Shown here: positions 1-5,685 of the stretch, piece by piece
Numbering within the stretch: position 1 is the first letter of the stretch
How the letters are laid out: each line of letters opens with the position of its first letter
Origin: an uncultured Caryophanales bacterium
Lineage (GTDB): Bacteria > Bacillota_I > Bacilli_A > RFN20 > CAG-826
Direction: 5' to 3'
Assembly: GCA_946401755.1 (NCBI GenBank)
Contig: CAMIVH010000034.1
Location: 1-8,652, forward strand
Length of the DNA: 8,652 bases
Notes under the pieces: generated by a model
Told to the model about the DNA's origin: nothing
Seen by the model: the letters and a program-made list of their open reading frames with translations, nothing else
Databases searched by the model: none
Translations under genes and position numbers: made by a program

Positions 1-4
1 AAAA

Positions 5-16
5 CGGCTCTTTTTT
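5..16 (+). terminator. Probable 3' half of a terminator from an upstream gene
   Basis: CGGCTC is followed directly by six T residues. This looks like the descending arm and U-tract of a rho-independent terminator whose ascending arm (expected GAGCCG) lies outside the window. The gene it would end is not visible, so this is an inference from the half-structure and from the promoter that follows it. Confidence 0.35.
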
Positions 17-47
17 CGTACTTCTTTAATTAAATCATATGTTATGC

Positions 48-77
48 TTGAAATATTCACGCGTACCAGTGCATAAT
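48..77 (+). promoter_or_regulatory. Sigma-A-type promoter for the Ig-like lipoprotein gene
   Basis: A -35-like TTGAAA (48-53) and a -10-like CATAAT (72-77) are separated by 18 bases; each differs from consensus at one position. Transcription would begin around 83-85, leaving a leader of about 70 nt before the ATG at 155. Predicted by eye only. Confidence 0.5.
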
Positions 78-80
78 ACG

Positions 81-105
81 ATTAGCAAGAATACATCTTG
101 ATAAT
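81..105 (+). repeat. Imperfect inverted repeat at the predicted transcription start
   Basis: ATTAGCAAGA (81-90) pairs with TCTTGATAAT (96-105) across a five-base loop. Nine of ten pairs match; the exception is G85 opposite A101. It starts a few bases after the -10 element, so it could be a 5' stem protecting the mRNA or a repressor operator. The sequence does not decide between them. Confidence 0.45.
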
Positions 106-154
106 GAAAAGGAACTAAAGCGTCGGTATTAGTTTCTTGAGAAAGGAATTTTTT

Positions 155-1042
155 ATGAAATTTAAAAAATGTTTAGGCGCTCTTGCCATTTTATTAGCGC
201 TTACTACTGTTGCCTGTAATGGTGGTGGTAACTCATCTGCCGCTCCAAACAATGGTTCAAAATCAAACAGCCAACAATCAACATCTGTTCTTCCATCTAT
301 TAATGTCACAGCCGCTGATAACAAGAAAACTTTAGAAGTTGATGAAACAGTGAAATTAACCGCTAGTGTCGAAGGTGTTACATGGGAATCCTCCGCTCCA
401 GCAGTTGCCACAGTCGATGGTGAAGGTTTAGTCACAGCCGTTGCTGCTGGTACAGCCAAAATTACTGCTAAGAAAGATGGCTATAAAGAAGGTTCAATCT
501 CCATTACAGTTAATAAACCAGCAAATCCATTATGGACTCCATTACCACGTACCTACACCGATGGTGAACCAGCTCAAAACTCCGCTGGCAAAGAATACAT
601 CCCATTAAACGATGCTACTGCCAACAAAGTTGGTGTTAAGATTGCCATCAAAAATTACGAAGTCGCTGAAGGCGCTACTGCTACATCAAGCTTGTCTTCC
701 GATGGTAAAATCGGTCCAGTTAATGATCATGAAGCCGCTCTTGCTTGGAAAATCAAAGCTCCAAAAGCCGGTAACTATCAATTAGTTATGGTTGGTAAAT
801 GTAAAGCAGACGCTGCTGAATACACATTGGCTGAAAGAGCCTTTGGCGTTAAACTCAATGGTGCTGAAGTTAATGTCGATGCCGAAGAAAGAATCGCTGT
901 TACAACAGAAGCCGCTCCATTCGTCGCCGCTCCAACAATCGCTTTAAGCGGTCCAGAAACTGAAGATGTCATTGCTATTACATGTACAGACTACCGTATC
1001 CAATTCGATACATCTTCATTCTTGCTCTTCCAAGAAATCTAA
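155..1042 (+). CDS. Secreted lipoprotein with Big_2 Ig-like domain
   Basis: Protein of 295 residues. The N terminus is a lipoprotein signal peptide: Lys at 2, 4 and 5, a hydrophobic core at about 7-17, and the likely lipid-modified Cys21 in TVAC. Thr at -3 is off the usual Leu/Val/Ile. A Ser/Asn/Gly-rich linker (22-46) would span the wall. Residues 48-120 match the bacterial Ig-like group 2 fold, with TWESSAP, VATVDGEGLV and AGTAKITA as landmarks. Residues 125-295 form a second, probably beta-rich domain, with AALAWKIKAPKAGNYQL recalling carbohydrate-binding modules of the CBM6/35 kind; that link is only suggestive. Cys216 and Cys277 could form a disulfide. ATG155 is chosen over an in-frame TTG at 137 because AAAGGA (142-147) lies 7 nt before it. 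Proline is written almost only as CCA, as in the neighbouring translation genes, which suggests high expression. No catalytic motif is seen; adhesion or glycan binding is an inference. Confidence 0.85.
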   Translation: MKFKKCLGALAILLALTTVACNGGGNSSAAPNNGSKSNSQQSTSVLPSINVTAADNKKTLEVDETVKLTASVEGVTWESSAPAVATVDGEGLVTAVAAGTAKITAKKDGYKEGSISITVNKPANPLWTPLPRTYTDGEPAQNSAGKEYIPLNDATANKVGVKIAIKNYEVAEGATATSSLSSDGKIGPVNDHEAALAWKIKAPKAGNYQLVMVGKCKADAAEYTLAERAFGVKLNGAEVNVDAEERIAVTTEAAPFVAAPTIALSGPETEDVIAITCTDYRIQFDTSSFLLFQEI

Positions 1043-1065
1043 TCTTGAAGATTAAAGTGAATATT

Positions 1066-1092
1066 AACCATCGGGTCAAACCGGTGGTTTTT
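1066..1092 (+). terminator. Rho-independent terminator after the Ig-like lipoprotein gene
   Basis: AACCATCGG (1066-1074) pairs with CCGGTGGTT (1081-1089) over nine base pairs with one T-G wobble and a six-base loop. A run of five T residues (1088-1092) follows. It lies 23 nt past the stop codon. Confidence 0.85.
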
Positions 1093-1111
1093 ATTATATT
1101 GTGAATATATG

Positions 1112-1139
1112 ACACACCAGGACTAGTGTGTAGTTTTTT
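1112..1139 (+). terminator. Second terminator-like hairpin before the str operon
   Basis: ACACAC (1112-1117) pairs with GTGTGT (1126-1131) around an eight-base loop, and six T residues follow at 1134-1139 after two unpaired bases. It could back up the terminator just upstream. The stem is short, so strength is uncertain. The sequence ACACCAGG inside it recurs in the rpsL leader at 1242-1249. Confidence 0.45.
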
Positions 1140-1149
1140 ATATTTTTTA

Positions 1150-1178
1150 TTGCGCGTATTTTATTCCTTATATATTAT
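1150..1178 (+). promoter_or_regulatory. Candidate str operon promoter
   Basis: TTGCGC (1150-1155) and TATTAT (1173-1178) are separated by 17 bases. The -10 matches consensus at five of six positions and the -35 only at its TTG half. Overlapping alternatives such as TATATT at 1171 exist in this AT-rich stretch. Transcription would start near 1185, at the foot of the first leader hairpin. Some promoter is required here because two terminator-like hairpins lie upstream. Confidence 0.45.
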
Positions 1179-1186
1179 ATATGAGC

Positions 1187-1259
1187 GTGTGCAAATCACA
1201 CCCAGACCAATTTCGGTCGTTTTTAATGGGAAAGTACCGATACACCAGGTACTGTGGTG
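1187..1259 (+). promoter_or_regulatory. Structured 5' leader of the str operon
   Basis: Three paired regions stand in a row. GTGTG (1187-1191) pairs with CACAC (1197-1201). GACC (1205-1208) pairs with GGTC (1215-1218) and is followed by five T residues at 1220-1224, resembling a weak attenuator. Then GTACC (1234-1238) can pair with GGTAC (1248-1252), while CACCA (1243-1247) can pair with TGGTG (1255-1259). These last two pairings interlock, so they are either alternative folds or a pseudoknot. str operon leaders are known sites of autoregulation by S7 or S12 in other bacteria. A regulatory role here is inferred; I recognise no named RNA family. Confidence 0.4.
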
Positions 1260-1294
1260 CGCACATTATGAAACAGTTATTGAAAGGAGCAATT

Positions 1295-1714
1295 ATGCCA
1301 ACAATTAACCAATTAGTGCGTCAAGGCAGACAAAATAAGACATTCAAGTCTAAAGCCCCTGCCCTTGGTCAAAGATGGAATTCTTTGAAGAAAAAAGAAA
1401 CAGCACAACCTGCAGCGCAAAAACGTGGCGTTTGCACCCGTGTTGGTACAATGACACCAAAGAAACCTAACTCAGCTTTAAGAAAATACGCTCGTGTTAG
1501 ATTAAGTAATGGTTACGAAGTCACTGCTTATATCGGTGGTGAAGGTCATAACTTACAAGAACACAGTACCGTCATTATTAGAGGCGGCCGTGTTAAAGAC
1601 CTCCCAGGTGTGCGTTATCACATCGTTAGAGGTACATTAGACTGCGCTGGTATCGAAGCTCGCCGTCAAGGCCGTAGCTTATACGGTACTAAGAAGCCAA
1701 AGAGTGAAGAATAG
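1295..1714 (+). CDS. rpsL: 30S ribosomal protein S12
   Basis: Protein of 139 residues, the usual Bacillota length. S12 sits at the interface side of the small subunit near the decoding centre and supports tRNA selection. The family is shown by MPTINQLVR at the start, KRGVCTRVGTMTPKKPNSALRK (about 43-64), GHNLQEHS and KDLPGVRYHIVRG (101-113). Lys56 and Lys101 match E. coli Lys42 and Lys87, where streptomycin-resistance changes occur; both are wild type, so no ribosomal resistance is predicted from this gene. The start at 1295 is set by AAAGGAG (1283-1289) and by the conserved N terminus. An in-frame ATG at 1181 would add 38 unrelated residues and is rejected. The TAG stop lies inside the ribosome binding site of rpsG, which suggests translational coupling. 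First gene of the str operon. Confidence 0.98.
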   Translation: MPTINQLVRQGRQNKTFKSKAPALGQRWNSLKKKETAQPAAQKRGVCTRVGTMTPKKPNSALRKYARVRLSNGYEVTAYIGGEGHNLQEHSTVIIRGGRVKDLPGVRYHIVRGTLDCAGIEARRQGRSLYGTKKPKSEE

Positions 1715-1728
1715 GAGGTAGTAAAACT

Positions 1729-2196
1729 ATGCGTAAAGGAAATGCAACCAAACGTGATGTCTTACCAGATCCAATTTACAACTCAAAGTTAGTCACACGT
1801 TTAATCAACAAAATTATGCTCGATGGTAAGAAAGGCACCGCTCAAAACATTCTCTACAGTGCTTTTAAGAAAATCGAGGAAAAAACTGGCAAACCAGCTA
1901 TGGACGTCTTCGCGACAGCCATCAACAACATTATGCCAGAAGTCGAACTTAAGATGAGAAGAGTCGGTGGTGCGAACTTCCCAGTTCCAACCGAAGTCTC
2001 CCCAGAAAGAAAAGTTACATTAGGTTTAAGATGGTTAGTTAACTATTCACGTTTAAGAAATGAAAAGACCATGCAAGACCGCTTAGCTAACGAAATCATC
2101 GACGCCGCGAATGGTACCGGTGCGTCAGTTAAGAAAAGAGAAGACACCCACAAAATGGCAGAAGCTAATAAAGCTTACTCACATTATCGTTGGTAA
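1729..2196 (+). CDS. rpsG: 30S ribosomal protein S7
   Basis: Protein of 155 residues, one shorter than the common 156 because it begins MRKG rather than MPRKG. S7 binds 16S rRNA early in assembly of the 30S head and lines the exit-site tRNA and mRNA path. Diagnostic stretches are KRDVLPDPIYNSKLVTRLIN (9-28), RRVGGANFPVP, TLGLRWLVNYSRLR and the C-terminal KKREDTHKMAEANKA. The ribosome binding site AGGAGG (1713-1718) overlaps the rpsL stop codon and lies 10 nt before the ATG. fusA follows after 20 nt. In E. coli S7 represses its own operon; whether that holds here is unknown. Confidence 0.98.
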   Translation: MRKGNATKRDVLPDPIYNSKLVTRLINKIMLDGKKGTAQNILYSAFKKIEEKTGKPAMDVFATAINNIMPEVELKMRRVGGANFPVPTEVSPERKVTLGLRWLVNYSRLRNEKTMQDRLANEIIDAANGTGASVKKREDTHKMAEANKAYSHYRW

Positions 2197-2216
2197 TCAG
2201 TTAGGAGTATTAGAAT

Positions 2217-4295
2217 ATGGCACGCGAATATGATCTAGCACATACACGCAATATCGGTATCATGGCTCACATCGATGCTGGTAAAACCACAACAACCGAA
2301 CGTATTCTCTACTTCACTGGTAAAATCCACAAAATTGGCGAAACCCACGAAGGTTCCGCAACAATGGACTGGATGGAACAAGAACAAGAAAGAGGTATTA
2401 CCATTACATCTGCGGCTACAACTGCAACATGGAAAGGTAATCGTATCAACATTATCGACACTCCTGGACACGTCGACTTCACAGTTGAAGTTGAAAGATC
2501 CTTACGTGTCTTAGACGGTGCTATCACAGTCTTAGATGGTAAGAATGGTGTCGAACCACAAACTGAAACAGTTTGGAGACAAGGTTCCAAATATGGTGTC
2601 CCACGTATCGTCTTCGTTAACAAACTCGACGCTATCGGTGCGGACTACGAAATGTCTGTTCGTTCCTTAAGAGAACGTTTAGGCGCTAATGCGGAAGCTG
2701 TCCAATACCCAATCGGCATTGAATCCTCCTTAAAGGGCTGGATTGATGTCATCACACAAAAAGCATATATTTATGCTTCTGATGTGAACGAAGAACCACA
2801 TGAAGTCCCAGTTCCAGAAGAATATCAAGAAAAACTTTTAGAACTCAGACAAAAATTATTCGAAGCTTTATCTAACTTTGATGAAGACATCCTCATGATG
2901 GTCTTAGAAGGTCAAGAACCAGACGAAGAAACAACAAAAGCTGTTATTCGTAAAGCAGTTTTAACTGGTGAATTCCACCCAGTCTTCTGTGGTTCCGCCT
3001 ACAAAAACAAAAACGTTCAACCTTTATTAGATGGTGTTATTGATTACTTACCATCCCCATTAGATATCGCTCACGCGAAAGGTACAGATGATCGTGGCAA
3101 TGAAGTCACATGTGAACCAGACGACAATGCTCCTCTTGCTTGCTTAGCCTTCAAGATTGCTACTGACCCATTCATTGGCCGTTTAGCCTATGTCCGTGTC
3201 TATAGTGGTACATTAAAATCAGGTAGCTATGTCTACAACTCCACCAAAGGTGTGAAAGAAAGAATTGGCCGTGTCGTCTTAATGCACAGTAATCACCGTC
3301 AAGAAGTTCCAGAACTTCACGCTGGTGACATCGGTGCGGTCGTTGGTTTAAAGAGCACAATCACTGGTGACACACTCTGTGATGTCGGCAATACCATCGT
3401 CTTAGAGAAGATGGAATTCCCAGCTCCAGTTATTGAAGAAGCTGTTGAACCAAAAACAAAGGCTGACCAAGAAAAGATGAACATCGCCTTACAAAAACTC
3501 GCCGAAGAAGATCCAACCTTCCGTGTGAGAACAAATGCTGAAACAGGCCAAACCTTAATCGCTGGTGTCGGTGAATTACACTTAGACATCATCGTCGATA
3601 GAATGAAGAGAGAATTCGGCGTTCAAGTTAACGTTGGTGCTCCTCAAGTTGAATATCGTGAAACAATTAAAGGCACAGGCGAATGTGAAGGTAAATACGT
3701 CCGTCAAAGTGGTGGTCGTGGTCAATACGGTCACGTCTGGATCCGTTTCGAACCAAACGAAGGCAAAGGCTTTGAATTCGTCGATGCCATCGTTGGCGGT
3801 ACTGTTCCAAAGGAATACATCAAACCAACTGAAGACGGTTTAAGAGATGCCCTCAATAGAGGTATGCTCGCAGGCTTCCCAGTAATCGATATCAAAGCTA
3901 CTCTCTTTGATGGTAGTTACCACGATGTCGATTCTTCTGAAGCCGCTTACAAGATTGCTGCTTCTATGGCCTTAAAAGAAGCTGCTAAAAAATGTCAACC
4001 AGTTATCTTAGAACCAATCATGAAGATTGAAGTTACTGTCCCAGAACAATACTATGGTGATGTCTTAGGTGATATCTCCCGTAGAAGAGGACAAATGACT
4101 GGTGAAAGTCAAAGAGCTAACGCTAAGATTATCGAAGCGGAAGTACCATTGAGCGAAATGTTTGGTTACGTCACCGACTTACGTAGTATGACTCAAGGTA
4201 GAGGTAACTACGTCATGCAATTCGATCACTACGGTGAAACACCAAGATACGTTCAAGAAGAAATTTTGAAAAAAGCGGGAAATATCGCTCGCTAA
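2217..4295 (+). CDS. fusA: Translation elongation factor G
   Basis: Protein of 692 residues, full length. EF-G is the GTPase that moves tRNAs and mRNA through the ribosome after peptide transfer and, with the recycling factor, splits ribosomes after termination. The GTPase domain shows the P-loop AHIDAGKT (17-24), switch I RGITITSAATT (59-69), DTPGH (81-85, with the catalytic His85) and NKLD (135-138). Domain IV, which enters the decoding site, is marked by GGTVPKEYI and the tip HDVDSSE (His569 onward); LEPIMKIEVTVP starts domain V. The base-specificity motif reads NKLDAIGAD, with Ala139 where Lys or Arg is common. The start follows AGGAG (2203-2207) by 9 nt. Codon choice is strongly biased, for example CCA for proline, as expected for a highly expressed gene. 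Third gene of the str operon. Confidence 0.98.
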   Translation: MAREYDLAHTRNIGIMAHIDAGKTTTTERILYFTGKIHKIGETHEGSATMDWMEQEQERGITITSAATTATWKGNRINIIDTPGHVDFTVEVERSLRVLDGAITVLDGKNGVEPQTETVWRQGSKYGVPRIVFVNKLDAIGADYEMSVRSLRERLGANAEAVQYPIGIESSLKGWIDVITQKAYIYASDVNEEPHEVPVPEEYQEKLLELRQKLFEALSNFDEDILMMVLEGQEPDEETTKAVIRKAVLTGEFHPVFCGSAYKNKNVQPLLDGVIDYLPSPLDIAHAKGTDDRGNEVTCEPDDNAPLACLAFKIATDPFIGRLAYVRVYSGTLKSGSYVYNSTKGVKERIGRVVLMHSNHRQEVPELHAGDIGAVVGLKSTITGDTLCDVGNTIVLEKMEFPAPVIEEAVEPKTKADQEKMNIALQKLAEEDPTFRVRTNAETGQTLIAGVGELHLDIIVDRMKREFGVQVNVGAPQVEYRETIKGTGECEGKYVRQSGGRGQYGHVWIRFEPNEGKGFEFVDAIVGGTVPKEYIKPTEDGLRDALNRGMLAGFPVIDIKATLFDGSYHDVDSSEAAYKIAASMALKEAAKKCQPVILEPIMKIEVTVPEQYYGDVLGDISRRRGQMTGESQRANAKIIEAEVPLSEMFGYVTDLRSMTQGRGNYVMQFDHYGETPRYVQEEILKKAGNIAR

Positions 4296-4303
4296 AAAAT
4301 AAT

Positions 4304-4327
4304 GTGTAATATCAAATGATATTGCAC
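4304..4327 (+). promoter_or_regulatory. Stable hairpin between fusA and tuf, without a T tract
   Basis: GTGTAATATC (4304-4313) pairs with GATATTGCAC (4318-4327) over ten base pairs with one T-G wobble and an AAAT loop, starting 8 nt past the fusA stop. No U-tract follows on the + strand, so it is unlikely to be a full terminator. It may protect the fusA mRNA end, mark a processing site, or partly uncouple tuf from upstream transcription. Confidence 0.6.
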
Positions 4328-4339
4328 GAAACAAATTAA

Positions 4340-4348
4340 TGCTATATT
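4340..4348 (+). promoter_or_regulatory. Extended -10 promoter for tuf
   Basis: TGCTATATT is an extended -10 element (TGn plus a five-of-six -10 box). A weak -35-like TTGCAC at 4322-4327 is 15 bases upstream and overlaps the hairpin stem. Transcription would start near 4355. Internal promoters giving extra EF-Tu are known in str operons of other bacteria. Confidence 0.5.
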
Positions 4349-4352
4349 ATGA

Positions 4353-4380
4353 TTTCGTTGCAAACTTGTTATTAACGAAA
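4353..4380 (+). promoter_or_regulatory. Hairpin next to the tuf ribosome binding site
   Basis: TTTCGTT (4353-4359) is a perfect complement of AACGAAA (4374-4380), with a 14-base loop. It ends 2 nt before AAAGGAG (4382-4388), the tuf ribosome binding site. It could influence ribosome access or stabilise the 5' end of a tuf transcript. A regulatory role is inferred. Confidence 0.4.
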
Positions 4381-4399
4381 GAAAGGAGATTTCAATTTT

Positions 4400-5584
4400 A
4401 TGGCAAAACAACATTTTGACAGAAGTAAACAACACGTCAATATTGGTACCATCGGTCACGTTGACCACGGCAAAACAACATTAACAGCCGCTATTACATC
4501 TGTCTTAGCAAAACAAGGTGGCGCAGTCAAAACTGACTATGCTCAAATCGACTCCGCTCCTGAAGAAAAAGCTCGTGGTATTACAATCAACACCGCTCAC
4601 ATCGAATATCAAACAGCGACAAGACACTATGCCCACGTCGACTGCCCAGGACACGCTGACTACGTCAAGAACATGATTACTGGTGCTGCCCAAATGGATG
4701 GTGCTATCCTCGTCGTCGCCGGTACTGATGGTGTTATGCCACAAACTCGTGAACACATCTTATTAGCCCGCCAAGTCGGTGTCCCATACATCGTTGTGTT
4801 CATCAATAAAACAGACTTAGTCGATGATCCAGAATTATTAGACTTAGTCGAAATGGACGTCCGTGAATTATTAAATTCCTACGGCTTCCCAGGCGATGAA
4901 GTTCCAGTTATCCGTGGTTCCGCTAGAAAAGCTCTTGATGGTGACCCAGAAGCTGAAAAAGCTATCGTCGAATTAATGGCAGCTTGCGATTCCTATATCC
5001 CAGCTCCAGCTCGTGAAAACGACAAACCATTCTTATTAGCTATCGAAGACGTCATGACAATTTCTGGTCGTGGTACCGTCGTTACAGGCCGTGTCGAAAG
5101 AGGCCAAGCTAAATTAGGTGATGCCGTCGAAATCGTCGGTATCAAACCAACACAAAACTCTGTTATTACAGGTCTTGAATCCTTCCGTAAGATTCTTGAT
5201 TACGCCGAAGCCGGTGACAACGTTGGTGTCTTATTAAGAGGTATCAACCGTGACCAAGTCGAACGTGGTCAAGTCCTTGCTAAACCAGGTACAGTTACCC
5301 CACACAGCAAGTTCAAAGGTCAAGTCTACGTCTTAACAAAAGAAGAAGGTGGCCGTCATACAGCTTTCTTAAGCAACTACCGTCCACAATTCTACTTCCG
5401 TACAACCGACGTCACAGGTGTTATCACACTTCCTGCTGGTGTCGACATGGTTATGCCTGGTGATAACGTCGAATTAACAGTCGAACTCATTCACCCAATC
5501 GCCATGGAAAAAGGTACCAAATTCTCCATCCGTGAAGGTGGCAGAACCGTTGGTGCTGGTACAGTTGCTGAAATTCTCAAGTAA
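4400..5584 (+). CDS. tuf: Translation elongation factor Tu
   Basis: Protein of 394 residues, full length. EF-Tu carries aminoacyl-tRNA to the ribosomal A site as a GTP complex and is usually among the most abundant cell proteins. Domain I (about 1-200) has the P-loop GHVDHGKT (19-26), RGITINTAH (59-67), DCPGH (81-85, catalytic His85) and NKTD (136-139). Domains II and III follow, with SGRGTVVTGRVERG, RGQVLAKPG, NYRPQFYFRTTD and the terminal REGGRTVGAG. Two positions are off the usual bacterial pattern: Val112 in DGVMPQT, where Pro is nearly invariant, and Thr138 in NKTD, usually Cys or Val. AAAGGAG (4382-4388) lies 11 nt before the ATG, slightly far. The 104-nt gap from fusA holds two hairpins and an extended -10 element, so tuf is probably transcribed both with the operon and alone. 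A terminator follows directly. Confidence 0.98.
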   Translation: MAKQHFDRSKQHVNIGTIGHVDHGKTTLTAAITSVLAKQGGAVKTDYAQIDSAPEEKARGITINTAHIEYQTATRHYAHVDCPGHADYVKNMITGAAQMDGAILVVAGTDGVMPQTREHILLARQVGVPYIVVFINKTDLVDDPELLDLVEMDVRELLNSYGFPGDEVPVIRGSARKALDGDPEAEKAIVELMAACDSYIPAPARENDKPFLLAIEDVMTISGRGTVVTGRVERGQAKLGDAVEIVGIKPTQNSVITGLESFRKILDYAEAGDNVGVLLRGINRDQVERGQVLAKPGTVTPHSKFKGQVYVLTKEEGGRHTAFLSNYRPQFYFRTTDVTGVITLPAGVDMVMPGDNVELTVELIHPIAMEKGTKFSIREGGRTVGAGTVAEILK

Positions 5585-5603
5585 TTTCACTAAACTAATC
5601 AAT

Positions 5604-5634
5604 AAAACTCATCTCACTAGAGGTGAGTTTTTTT
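5604..5634 (+). terminator. Strong rho-independent terminator of the str operon
   Basis: AAAACTCATCTC (5604-5615) pairs with GAGGTGAGTTTT (5620-5631) over twelve base pairs with one T-G wobble around an ACTA loop. Seven T residues run from 5628 to 5634. It starts 19 nt after the tuf stop and separates the translation genes from the phosphatase/RDD unit. Confidence 0.93.
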
Positions 5635-5656
5635 GTGCATACAAAATAATAAATAA

Positions 5657-5665
5657 TGCTATAAT
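5657..5665 (+). promoter_or_regulatory. Extended -10 promoter of the phosphatase/RDD operon
   Basis: TGCTATAAT is a perfect extended -10 element. No good -35 box at normal spacing is seen, which is usual for this promoter class. Transcription would start near 5672, almost at the ribosome binding site AGGA (5674-5677), so the leader would be only about 14 nt. Confidence 0.7.
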
Positions 5666-5685
5666 GCTCTAATAGGAAAAATACT

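Noticed and set aside
104..118. Four-codon mini-ORF (ATG AAA AGG AAC TAA) in the first leader
   Set aside because: No ribosome binding site precedes it and the length is within chance.
137..154. Upstream in-frame TTG start for the Ig-like lipoprotein
   Set aside because: It would swallow the AAAGGA ribosome binding site and add charged residues ahead of the signal peptide; ATG155 is correctly spaced.
115..459. Minus-strand ORF opposite the lipoprotein
   Set aside because: Low-complexity Ala/Ser/Thr/Val product mirrors the codon bias of the + strand gene; no ribosome binding site or recognisable family.
1181..1294. N-terminal extension of S12 from ATG1181
   Set aside because: The 38 added residues have no S12 similarity, the region folds as a leader, and ATG1295 has a strong ribosome binding site and the conserved MPTINQL start.
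1126..1308. 60-codon + strand ORF before rpsL
   Set aside because: It crosses the promoter and leader and runs into rpsL in another frame; no ribosome binding site or family resemblance.
2235..3592. Several minus-strand ORFs opposite fusA
   Set aside because: Shadow frames of a fully conserved EF-G gene, with no start signals of their own.
4304..4327. fusA terminator
   Set aside because: The stem is strong but no T tract follows on the + strand; the A-rich side precedes the stem, which would suit only minus-strand termination, and no minus-strand gene is present.
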